A stretch of 10,206 bases of DNA from Betaproteobacteria bacterium (GCA_005882235.1 VBCT01000095.1:1-10206), one strand, 5' to 3'; positions 1 to 5,986 are shown, numbered from the stretch's first letter. Notes: a model not told the origin generated them from the letters alone. A program made the numbers and translations.

Positions 1-1
1 C

Positions 2-1201
2 GATCAGCTGCTGCGGCAGGTGGGCGCGTTGTTGAAGCAGCAAGTGCGCGAAGGAGATTCTCTTGCGCGTCTGGGCGGCGACGAATTCGGGGTACTGCTC
101 GAAAGCTGCCCGATGCATGAGGCCATTCGCATAGCCGACGAGCTGCAGAAATGCATCGCCGATTTTCGGTTTGTCAGCGAAGGCAGGTCGTTCACCATCG
201 GTGCGAGCATCGGCGTAGTCCATATCGCGGATGGAACGCTCACGCTCACCGACGTCCTCGGCGCGGCCGATGCCGCCTGCTACATGGCGAAAGAGAAGGG
301 ACGCAATCGCGTTCAGTTCTATCGTCCGCACGACAGCGAGGTGTTTCTGCGCCGCGGCGAGATGGAATGGGTGTCCCGCCTGCAACGAGCGCTCCAGGAA
401 GGGCGCTTCGTGCTTCATGCGCAGGAAATCCATTCGATCGGGAATCAATCCCCACGGGACAACCATTACGAGCTGCTCGTGCGCATGCTCGACGAGCATA
501 ACAAGATCGTTCCCCCGATGGCGTTCATTCCGGCCGCTGAACGCTACAACATGATGCCCTTGATAGACCAGTGGGTCATTCAAGACGCGTTCGCCAAGAT
601 CAATTCCCTGGGTTCCAAGGGCGCAGCCGGCGGAACCTATGCCATCAATATTTCGGGAACGTCGATCGGGGACGAGCGCTTCCTCGAATTCGTTCGCGAG
701 CAATTCAGGCGTTATGTCATGCGCCCCGGGACTATTTGCTTCGAGCTCACGGAAACGGCGGCGATCGCCAATTTCGACAAGGCGGCGCGGTTCTTCGGAG
801 AGCTGAAGTCGCTTGGGTGTCTGTTCTCGCTGGACGACTTTGGGGCGGGAATGTCCTCTTTCGGATACCTCAAGCACTTACCCGTGGACTTCCTCAAGAT
901 CGACGGCAGCTTCGTCAAGGACGTGGCGCATGACGCGGTCGATCTCGCGATGGTGCGGGCCATCAACGACGTCGGACATGTGATGGGCAAGAAAACAATC
1001 GGCGAGGCCGTGGACGGAGAGATGGGTCTCGCCGCGCTGCGCGAGATCGGAGTGGACTTCGCACAAGGCCATTGGCTTTCCCCTCCCGGTCCCTTCCTCG
1101 AACAAGCGTCAGGGGGAATGCCGCGTACCACGACAGATTCAGGCCCTGTTCCGCAAAAGGATTGGGCAATTCCAGCAACGGTTCTTAATACCACAACCTG
1201 A
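2..1201 (+). CDS. GGDEF-EAL cyclic-di-GMP turnover protein (5' partial)
   Basis: The reading frame is open from the left edge, so the N-terminus, any sensor domain and the first part of the GGDEF domain lie outside the window; no start codon is claimed. Numbering from the first in-window codon, the diguanylate cyclase motif GGDEF is intact at residues 25-29 (bases 74-88). It is preceded, five residues upstream, by an RxxD inhibitory site (REGD, bases 47-58). The EAL domain follows: the signature reads ELLVR, with its metal-binding Glu at residue 157. Further on are INIS, FELTET, DDFGAG (Asp278-Asp279), KIDGSFV, GEAVD and AQGH. These supply the Glu, Asn, Glu, Asp-Asp, Lys, Glu and Gln that active EAL phosphodiesterases use. 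Both activities are therefore possible, though many such hybrids use only one. The last 30 or so residues are a nonconserved tail. The next gene starts 11 bases later, suggesting an operon. Confidence 0.95.
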   Translation, partial: DQLLRQVGALLKQQVREGDSLARLGGDEFGVLLESCPMHEAIRIADELQKCIADFRFVSEGRSFTIGASIGVVHIADGTLTLTDVLGAADAACYMAKEKGRNRVQFYRPHDSEVFLRRGEMEWVSRLQRALQEGRFVLHAQEIHSIGNQSPRDNHYELLVRMLDEHNKIVPPMAFIPAAERYNMMPLIDQWVIQDAFAKINSLGSKGAAGGTYAINISGTSIGDERFLEFVREQFRRYVMRPGTICFELTETAAIANFDKAARFFGELKSLGCLFSLDDFGAGMSSFGYLKHLPVDFLKIDGSFVKDVAHDAVDLAMVRAINDVGHVMGKKTIGEAVDGEMGLAALREIGVDFAQGHWLSPPGPFLEQASGGMPRTTTDSGPVPQKDWAIPATVLNTTT

Positions 1202-1212
1202 GAGAGCAAACC

Positions 1213-1971
1213 ATGAACGCCAGTTCAGTACACAAGATATCCTCGCACCCACGATGGGTCGCTACCATGTACGAATTCGTGGCTCCCCATTGGGACGCCC
1301 TGGTCAACGGTCCGTGGGCGGAATCGATATCGTCGACGCGCCTCAGTGTCCAGGAGATGCAGGGATGGATCCTGCAGATCTACCCGTTCATCTACGATTT
1401 TCCGAAGTTTCTCGCGGAGGCCTTGATCAAGGTGGAAGACGACTTCTCCCGCACCTTTCTGATCGAGAACATCCGCATCGAAAAAGCGCACGCCGAGCAC
1501 TGGCTGTGGATGGGTGAGGGTTTCGGCCTGGATCGGCAGCAGATGCTGGACCTGGCTGAGGGCGGGACTCCTCCCTTGCGCGACGTGCAGTCGCTGACCG
1601 ACTGGGTGTGGCGCGTGAACACCAAGGGGTCTCTTGCAGAAGCCGTGGCCGCGACGAGCTTTGCCATCGAAGGTGTCACGGGCGCGATCGCAAGGAAGGT
1701 CTGCACAGGCTTCGAGGCCTACCGGGACAAACCCGGCGTGGACATGAATCCAAGGACGTACAAGTGGATACGGGAGCACTCCCACTACGACGACGAGCAT
1801 CCGAAGTTCGCGTTGGAAATCGTCAAGCACTACGCCATTACGCCGCGGATGCAACGGCAGGTCATGTATGCGGCCAAGCGCAGTCTGGAACTGCTCCATC
1901 TGGCGCTGGTGACTTCGACGCAGACATTGCCTGCCAAGATGCCGGCAAGCCTGTCGCGCGAGGCTGCGTAA
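1213..1971 (+). CDS. Heme-oxygenase-fold (TenA/PqqC/CADD-like) putative diiron enzyme
   Basis: A 252-residue, helix-rich soluble protein without signal peptide. The ATG is preceded by a modest GAGAG ribosome site at 1202-1206. It resembles the TenA/PqqC/CADD superfamily, often annotated TenA-family regulator or iron-containing redox enzyme. The visible metal-ligand pattern is that of heme-oxygenase-like diiron oxidases: E90-x2-H93 (IEKAHAEHW), E153 (FAIEGV) and H189-x3-D193-x2-H196 (in REHSHYDDEH). The same H-x3-D-x2-H spacing is known from Chlamydia CADD and SznF-type enzymes. The segment YDFPKFLAEAL resembles the KAFPKYLSAI region of CADD as I remember it. TenA thiaminases have a cysteine nucleophile instead; the only Cys here is C164. 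CADD-type proteins, and reportedly a Nitrosomonas relative, make p-aminobenzoate from an internal tyrosine, but I see no Tyr at the CADD Tyr27 position. K162 lies near the CADD Lys152 position. Fold and metal site are likely; the substrate is unknown. It is probably co-transcribed with the upstream GGDEF-EAL gene. Confidence 0.85.
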   Translation: MNASSVHKISSHPRWVATMYEFVAPHWDALVNGPWAESISSTRLSVQEMQGWILQIYPFIYDFPKFLAEALIKVEDDFSRTFLIENIRIEKAHAEHWLWMGEGFGLDRQQMLDLAEGGTPPLRDVQSLTDWVWRVNTKGSLAEAVAATSFAIEGVTGAIARKVCTGFEAYRDKPGVDMNPRTYKWIREHSHYDDEHPKFALEIVKHYAITPRMQRQVMYAAKRSLELLHLALVTSTQTLPAKMPASLSREAA

Positions 1972-2057
1972 GCGGCGGACTGGCGAGAGGGTCGATTCCG
2001 TCCGGAAAGGCACGGCGAGCTGCCGATTTCGACGCAGCTTGACTACGTTGCCCGCCG

Positions 2058-2089
2058 CCGGGCGCTGGATCGCCCTAATCGGCGCCCGG
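2058..2089. other. GC-rich inverted repeat at the convergent gene junction
   Basis: CCGGGCGC at 2058-2065 is the exact reverse complement of GCGCCCGG at 2082-2089, giving an 8-bp stem with a 16-base loop. The loop contains the aidB stop codon (2075-2077). It lies where the plus-strand oxygenase-like gene and minus-strand aidB converge, so it could help end transcription from either side. No T-tract follows on either strand, so it is not a typical intrinsic terminator. Confidence 0.3.
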
Positions 2090-3697
2090 GCCGAGGGGCC
2101 ACGTGCGCCTTACGATCGATTCGCAGGGCGTGGTCCAATCACCCTCCAGCCGCGAGGCGCAGAAAGCATCGGCGGCTTCCGGCGAGGCGTGTTGTTCCAT
2201 GAGACTCCCTTGGAGCGCGACCGAAATGGCCTCGACAATGCGCCGCGCCTGCAACTCTGCGCTGCCGGACTCCTTGAGCATTCGCGAGATCGCCGTCGCC
2301 CCGCGACGCGAGCGCACGCCGCCGCGCCCGATCTCCGCGAGCAGCGCCGCCACGCTGTCCGGTTCGCGCTCGACCGAGCGCAGTACGTCGAGACAGATGA
2401 CGTTCCCCGAGCCCTCCCAGATTCCGTTCAGCGGTGCCTCCCGGTGCAGGCGCGCGAGCGGGGCCTCCTCCACATAACCGTTCCCCCCCAGGCATTCCAT
2501 TGCCTCCACGACGAGCGGGGGCAGGCGTTTGCACAGCCAGTACTTCGCGATCGGTGTGATCAAGCGCATCAAAAGCCGCTCGCGCGCATCAGCTTCCGCG
2601 CGGTCGAAGGCCCTCGAAAGGCGAAACGCCAGGAGCGCGGCGGCCTCGGTCTCGAGGGAGAGATCGGCGAGCACGTTCTGCATCAAAGGCTGTTCGGCAA
2701 GGCGCCGGCCGAAGGCCTTGCGGTGCGCGGCGTGGTGGATCGCCTGGTTGAGCGCTGCACGCATCATTCCGGCGCAGGCGACCACGATGTCGAAGCGCGT
2801 GAGGTGCGCCATCTCGATCAGCGTGGCGATGCCGCGCCCTTCCTCCCCGACGATACGCGCACGGGTACCGCGATACTCGATTTCGCACGAAGCGTTGGAG
2901 CGGTTGCCGCACTTGTCCTTCAGACGTTCGATGAAAAAAGGATTGCGGGTGCCGTCTGCAAGCGAGCGCGGCACGAAAAAGCACGTCAACCCGGCCTCGG
3001 CACGCGCTAGCGTGAAAAAGGCGTCGCTCATCGGAGCCGAGCAGAACCACTTGTGCCCGGTGAGCTCGTATTCGCCTCCGCCGAGGGGCGCTGCTCGCGA
3101 CGAGTTGGCGCGAAGGTCTGAACCGCCCTGCCTCTCGGTCATCGCCATGCCGATCGTGACGGCGCGTTTCTGTGCGAGGGGCAGCGGGCGCGGATCGTAG
3201 TCGCAGGCAAGGAGCTTCGGCTCCCACTCCTCGGCGAGCTTCGCGCTGTGGCGCAGTACCCGCACCGCGGCGAAGGACATGGTCACCGGGCAGGCGACGC
3301 CATTTTCGCCCTGGTTCCACAGGTAGTTCAGCGCTGCGCGCGCGACCCACGCGCCGTCCCTCTTGTCCGTCCAAGCGAGCGAGTGCAGCCCGGCACCGAA
3401 GGCGAGTGTCATCAGCTCGTGGTACGCCGGATGGTATTCGACCGCGTCGATACGATTGCCGAACCGGTCGTGGGTTCTCAGCTCGGGCGCGTAGCGGTTC
3501 GCCTGCATCGCGAGTGCTTGCATCCGCTCGCCGCCTACGAGATCTCCCATGCGGGTTGCGCGCTCGGTGATCCAGCCACCGCCTTCGCGTTTCACTGCCT
3601 CCACGAGGATCCGGTCAGCCGACCAGGCGTTGTAGCCGACCAGGGGCGGGGGCTGGTTGGCGGACTCGGGCGCGACCTCGAGGCGAGGATCGTTCAC
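2075..3697 (-). CDS. aidB: AidB-type acyl-CoA dehydrogenase
   Basis: A 540-residue flavoprotein close to E. coli AidB (541 residues) along its length. Matching landmarks are NQPPPL near residue 15, ELRTHDRFGNRID (72-84), the flavin-region motif MTERQGGSD (186-194), LTGHKWFCS (212-220), CFFVPR (239-244), ERLKDKCGNRSNASCE (257-272), TRFD (300-303), AMECLGGNGY (399-408) and IWEGSGNVICLDVLR (426-440). AidB belongs to the acyl-CoA dehydrogenase superfamily, binds FAD and DNA, and is induced in the E. coli adaptive response to alkylation; its true reaction is unsettled. The C-terminal 100 residues diverge, as is usual in this family. The start is GTG; the N-terminal extent matches E. coli AidB, although the ribosome site is weak (GAG three bases upstream). 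It lies 31 bases downstream of the exported msrA on the same strand, so the two are probably co-transcribed. No Ada or AlkB gene is in view. Confidence 0.93.
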   Translation of the reverse strand: MNDPRLEVAPESANQPPPLVGYNAWSADRILVEAVKREGGGWITERATRMGDLVGGERMQALAMQANRYAPELRTHDRFGNRIDAVEYHPAYHELMTLAFGAGLHSLAWTDKRDGAWVARAALNYLWNQGENGVACPVTMSFAAVRVLRHSAKLAEEWEPKLLACDYDPRPLPLAQKRAVTIGMAMTERQGGSDLRANSSRAAPLGGGEYELTGHKWFCSAPMSDAFFTLARAEAGLTCFFVPRSLADGTRNPFFIERLKDKCGNRSNASCEIEYRGTRARIVGEEGRGIATLIEMAHLTRFDIVVACAGMMRAALNQAIHHAAHRKAFGRRLAEQPLMQNVLADLSLETEAAALLAFRLSRAFDRAEADARERLLMRLITPIAKYWLCKRLPPLVVEAMECLGGNGYVEEAPLARLHREAPLNGIWEGSGNVICLDVLRSVEREPDSVAALLAEIGRGGVRSRRGATAISRMLKESGSAELQARRIVEAISVALQGSLMEQHASPEAADAFCASRLEGDWTTPCESIVRRTWPLGPGAD

Positions 3698-3728
3698 GAT
3701 CTCAAGCGACGCGTATCGGCTATCCGAG

Positions 3729-4337
3729 TCAATGCGGAACGCTCCCCCACAACTGCTTCAGCCTGGCATCGCGTCCGCAACCGGTTCGGTAGAACTTGTA
3801 CCTCACGGGATTCTTGACGTAGAAATCCTGGTGATAGTCTTCGGCGGGCCAGAACTCTCCCGCCGGCACGACAGGTGTGACAATATCGTCCCTGAACGGT
3901 TTCGTCTTCGCGAGCATTCCTTTGGAGGCCTCGGCGAGACGTTTCTGCTCGTCGCTGTGATAGAAGATCGCAGTGCGGTACTGGCTTCCTATGTCGCAAA
4001 ACTGCCGGTCTCGCACGGTAGGGTCGACGTTTTTCCAGAACACCTCGAGGAGCTTTTCGTAGCTCACCTTCTTCGGATCGTAGACGACCTGCACGACTTC
4101 CGCGTGTCCCGTGGTCCCCGAAGAGACCTCCTCGTAGCTAGGATTTTTCTTGGTTCCCCCCATGTAGCCCGAGGTCGTGGAGATGACGCCCGGCAAGGCG
4201 TCGTAAGGCGGTTCCATGCACCAGAAACAGCCGCCCCCAAATGTGGCGACCGCCTGCCCGGGAGCGGGTTGCTGGGCGGGGCAGGCGAGTGCGTGGGCGA
4301 GGAGTGCTGCGGCGAGCAGGCTGCGTAGGAGACTCAT
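3729..4337 (-). CDS. msrA: Exported peptide-methionine (S)-S-oxide reductase
   Basis: A 202-residue MsrA with a Sec signal peptide (residues 1-18, MSLLRSLLAAALLAHALA, ending in an Ala-Leu-Ala cleavage motif), so it should act in the periplasm. The frame is open for a further 53 codons upstream, but the ATG at 4337 is chosen because GGAGG sits 8 bases before it and it creates the signal peptide. The catalytic motif GCFWC is at 36-40 (Cys37 nucleophile). Other family landmarks are SGYMGG (56-61), NPSYEEV (65-71), GHAEVVQV (77-84), DIGSQYRTAIFYH (115-127) and AEDYHQDF (165-172). The C-terminus ends in FYRTGCGRD, whose Cys187 is a candidate resolving residue, instead of the NPxQPYC found in cytosolic forms. 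The lipobox match is poor (Ala-Leu-Ala-Cys), so a lipoprotein is less likely. No MsrB is visible; the reductant partner is unknown. It is the probable first gene of an msrA-aidB transcript. Confidence 0.93.
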   Translation of the reverse strand: MSLLRSLLAAALLAHALACPAQQPAPGQAVATFGGGCFWCMEPPYDALPGVISTTSGYMGGTKKNPSYEEVSSGTTGHAEVVQVVYDPKKVSYEKLLEVFWKNVDPTVRDRQFCDIGSQYRTAIFYHSDEQKRLAEASKGMLAKTKPFRDDIVTPVVPAGEFWPAEDYHQDFYVKNPVRYKFYRTGCGRDARLKQLWGSVPH

Positions 4338-4467
4338 GTTCGATTCCTCCGAGGGTCCGTAAACGCTGCGCGCCGGACTTGGCCGCAGCGCGAATCCGGC
4401 ATACTGTAATCTGGTCGGCCTCGATCCGACAAAATAGCACGCTAACCGCAAAAAAAGGCAAAACGAC
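4338..4467. promoter_or_regulatory. Shared divergent intergenic region between two msrA genes
   Basis: These 130 bases separate the start codons of the exported msrA (minus) and cytosolic msrA (plus), so promoters for both must lie here or inside the genes. For the plus strand, TTGGCC followed 17 bases later by TACTGT, overlapping the alternative -10 CATACT, is a poor sigma70 match that I do not trust. The minus-strand msrA has a strong GGAGG at its start, whereas the plus-strand gene has only an AAGG-like site. No convincing operator palindrome was seen. Confidence 0.4.
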
Positions 4468-5013
4468 ATGACCGACGCAGAGAAGGAGCTCGCCACTCTT
4501 GCCGGAGGCTGTTTCTGGTGCCTGGAGGCCGTATTCGACGACCTCAGGGGCGTGGATTCTGTCGAGTCCGGTTATATGGGCGGCAAGACGGTGAACCCCA
4601 GTTACGAGGAGGTCTGCTCGGGCGAGACGGGCCATGCCGAGGTAGCGCAACTCAGCTTCGACCCGAAACAGGTGTCATTCAAGGAAATCCTGGAAGTGTT
4701 CTTCGTGATCCACGATCCGACCACGCTCAACCGCCAGGGCAATGACGTCGGGACGCAGTACCGTTCAGCAATCTTCTACCATTCCGCCGGGCAGAAGGCA
4801 GCGGCGGAGCAAGTCATTGCAAACATGAGCGCGGCCAAGATCTACGAAGATCCTATCGTCACCGAAGTCGTGCCGGCGTCAAAGTTCTACGTGGCGGAGG
4901 ATTACCATCAGGAATACTTCCGGCGAAATCCTGCGCAGCCCTACTGCGCCTTCGTAGTCAGGCCGAAAGTCGCAAAATTCCGGAAGCATTTTCTGGAAAA
5001 ACTGAAGAAATGA
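4468..5013 (+). CDS. msrA: Cytosolic peptide-methionine (S)-S-oxide reductase
   Basis: A 181-residue MsrA with no signal peptide: the catalytic domain begins almost at once, with GCFWC at residues 14-18 (Cys15 nucleophile). SGYMGGK (34-40), NPSYEEVCSGETGHAEV (43-59), DVGTQYRSAIFYH (93-105) and AEDYHQEYF (143-151) follow the family pattern. The C-terminal NPAQPYC (154-160) supplies the usual resolving cysteine, recycled by thioredoxin. It repairs S-methionine sulfoxide in cytoplasmic proteins. It is a diverged paralogue of the exported MsrA encoded head-to-head across 130 bases; the different C-termini suggest two long-separated subfamilies, not a recent tandem duplication. The ATG has only a weak AAGG-like ribosome site, but no other start fits before the GCFWC motif. 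The gene appears to be a single-gene unit ending shortly before a strong GC hairpin. Confidence 0.94.
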   Translation: MTDAEKELATLAGGCFWCLEAVFDDLRGVDSVESGYMGGKTVNPSYEEVCSGETGHAEVAQLSFDPKQVSFKEILEVFFVIHDPTTLNRQGNDVGTQYRSAIFYHSAGQKAAAEQVIANMSAAKIYEDPIVTEVVPASKFYVAEDYHQEYFRRNPAQPYCAFVVRPKVAKFRKHFLEKLKK

Positions 5014-5024
5014 CCTGCACCCGA

Positions 5025-5075
5025 ATGTCTGCGGTTCAGTCCGGAGCACGGAGCCCCGGACCGACCGCAGCACAT
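5025..5075. repeat. Long imperfect GC-rich hairpin downstream of the cytosolic msrA
   Basis: The left arm is ATGT CTGCGGT (TCA) GTCCGG, at 5025-5044. It pairs with CCGGAC (CG) ACCGCAG (C) ACAT, at 5056-5075. That gives 17 base pairs in three blocks, interrupted by a 3/2 internal loop and a single bulged base, around an 11-base loop. It starts 12 bases after the msrA stop, so it could stabilise or end that transcript. There is no T-run, so it is not a standard intrinsic terminator. A REP-type extragenic palindrome is an alternative. Confidence 0.55.
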
Positions 5076-5130
5076 CCGCAACCCGCTCAGGGCGTTGAGT
5101 TCACGGGAACGACCAAGCTGCTGCGGGGTT

Positions 5131-5149
5131 CGGGGCAGGTCCTGCCCCG
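5131..5149. repeat. Near-perfect palindrome CGGGGCAGG-T-CCTGCCCCG
   Basis: Nine bases are mirrored exactly around one central base. Folded as a hairpin, GGGGCAG pairs with CTGCCCC around a short loop. The shape resembles extragenic palindromes (REP-like) scattered in proteobacterial genomes; one window cannot show whether it recurs. Confidence 0.55.
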
Positions 5150-5161
5150 GGCGCGACCGTA

Positions 5162-5184
5162 ACGGACGGCAGTCGAACCGCCGT
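5162..5184. repeat. Third GC-rich hairpin
   Basis: ACGG-A-CGG (5162-5169) pairs with CCG-CCGT (5178-5184), giving seven base pairs with one bulged A and an eight-base loop. It is short and could arise by chance in GC-rich DNA. It is listed because it lies in tandem with the hairpins at 5025-5075 and 5131-5149. Confidence 0.3.
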
Positions 5185-5299
5185 GCCATCTTGGCGCTGC
5201 CGGTTTCGCCGCAGCTTTCCCGGCCAATTTCCCTGCCCTGCGTTTCTCGACCGCGTTTCCTTCCGGCGGTCTGGCGGGTTTCCTAGCGACTTCTCCTAT

Positions 5300-5350
5300 C
5301 TACTTCTTCTTTTTCTTCGCTGCTTTTTTGGCTTTTCTCTTCTTCGCCAT
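5300..5350 (-). CDS. Lysine-rich 16-residue micro-ORF
   Basis: Read on the minus strand, ATG at 5350-5348 opens MAKKRKAKKAAKKKKK and ends at TAG (5302-5300). The start has a near-ideal ribosome site: GGAGG, then six bases, then ATG. The product would be very basic (11 Lys, 1 Arg of 16 residues) and recalls the Lys/Ala-rich tails of bacterial histone H1-like proteins, but it is far shorter. In the same frame past the TAG, 70 more codons stay open to TGA at 5087-5089. The first half of these is rich in Ala, Lys, Pro and Arg (for example KRRAGKLAGKAAAKPAAPR). The ORF may therefore be a truncated H1-like gene, a real micropeptide, or chance. A 27-codon ORF in another frame (5283-5366) overlaps it but has no ribosome site. 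No homologue is recognised with certainty. Confidence 0.45.
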   Translation of the reverse strand: MAKKRKAKKAAKKKKK

Positions 5351-5650
5351 CACTAGCCTCCATCATAAGTTAAGGAAGGAAAGCACGAAGCCCGTCCATG
5401 CTGCGACGGTCTATTCAGTCGCCGGAATAAGCCCCGTCGAGCCGAATCCCTTCGCCTCTCGACACTCGGAGCGAGCGGCTTGGAAGAAAATTTTTCGTTC
5501 AATCTTTCGCGATCACCGAAAAAATATTTCGGCAGCATTGCACATAATTAGGAAAGCAGCAAGAATTATTTCGCGGCAAAACAGCGCCAAACAAGCAACA
5601 AGCGTCGAGTTCGAGATGCATTCGATCGCGATCATCGCAAAGGAATCGAG
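5351..5650. other. AT-richer intergenic stretch without a recognisable gene
   Basis: Base composition falls clearly in roughly 5480-5600 compared with the flanking genes. A 6-bp inverted repeat, CCGAAA-AAATA-TTTCGG, lies at 5516-5532. A 61-codon minus-strand ORF (5353-5538) ends right at the ribosome site of the lysine-rich ORF, but it has no ribosome site of its own and no family resemblance that I can see. The right end holds the ribosome site of the sixA remnant (AAAGGA, 5639-5644). Nothing else is supported here. Confidence 0.5.
5565..5594 (-). promoter_or_regulatory. Possible minus-strand sigma70 promoter for the lysine-rich ORF
   Basis: On the minus strand, TTGTTT (plus-strand positions 5589-5594) is followed 18 bases later by AATAAT (5565-5570), a five-of-six match to the -10 consensus. 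Transcription would start near 5558 and leave a leader of about 200 bases before the lysine-rich ORF, containing the inverted repeat at 5516-5532. The -35 match is only partial and the region is AT-rich, so chance is a real possibility. Confidence 0.25.
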
Positions 5651-5964
5651 ATGGTTTCGATAATCTGGCGTCACGCCGACGCTGAGCGCGGCGGCCGAGA
5701 CGAGGAGAACGCAGACTCACGGTAAAGGGCAGGAACCAAGCGAAGCGCGTCGCCGCGTGGTTGCGCGAATGCCTGCCGCGGGACGCAACCGTTTTGACGA
5801 ACTCAATCCTTCGTCTTGGCAAAAAATCCTACCGGCGCACAAGCGGACTAAAAGTTCAAGGCCGGTGCGATCCAGAGGTCTTCGCGGGGACGAGGAGAGG
5901 CTCTCTAGCACACTGCGGACGTCAGCCTACGCTTCCCACACCCTCACTTAAGTCTTTGAAGTAA
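5651..5964 (+). pseudogene. sixA: Decayed sixA-like phosphohistidine phosphatase
   Basis: The N-terminus reads MVSIIWRHADAE, the RH(G/A)xAE phosphohistidine signature of SixA, with an AAAGGA ribosome site six bases before the ATG. The frame stops at TAA (5723-5725). Shifting frame at about 5714-5716 restores LTVKGRNQAKRVAAWL and RECLPRDATVL, the family pattern ALTxKGRxQAxxxAxWLxxxLPxxxxVL. Removing GA at 5714-5715 gives NALTVKGR, so a two-base insertion or one-base deletion explains the break. Farther on, a third frame shows NPTGAQAD, a stop, then KFKAGAI, like the SPxxRxQQTAxAL and KF..AI segments. The second frame then gives GRQPTLP near 5916-5936, like the family GHQPTLG motif. It ends at TAA 5962-5964. 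SixA is normally about 150-160 residues; here the middle is shortened and the C-terminus lost, ending just before the pstS promoter. SixA dephosphorylates phosphohistidine; this copy should be inactive. The alignment uses a remembered family pattern, not a search. Confidence 0.7.
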
Positions 5965-5986
5965 AGATACGTTTCTTTTTTGTGAA

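Noticed and set aside
1225..2013. Minus-strand 262-codon frame opposite the heme-oxygenase-fold gene
   Set aside because: It is a shadow of a gene with a coherent metal-ligand pattern; no ribosome site or domain was seen on this strand.
2039..3010. Plus-strand 323-codon open frame opposite aidB
   Set aside because: It lies entirely antisense to a protein matching AidB along its length; its own translation is Arg/Ala-rich without recognisable motifs, as expected from GC-rich shadow frames.
4338..4496. N-terminal extension of 53 codons on the exported msrA
   Set aside because: It would overlap the start of the divergent msrA, hide the signal peptide inside the protein, and ignore the GGAGG site that serves the ATG at 4337.
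5283..5366. 27-codon Glu/Ser-rich ORF overlapping the lysine-rich ORF in another frame
   Set aside because: Its ATGATG start is preceded by a pyrimidine-rich stretch without a Shine-Dalgarno site; the GGAGG lies inside it and serves the lysine-rich frame.
5353..5538. Minus-strand 61-codon ORF just upstream of the lysine-rich ORF
   Set aside because: It has no ribosome site and no recognisable motif. Its end at the next ribosome site is suggestive of a leader peptide but not enough to call a gene.
5757..5951. Plus-strand 64-codon ORF and the antisense 5717-5911 frame
   Set aside because: Both are out-of-frame readings of the sixA remnant, with no start signal and no resemblance of their own.
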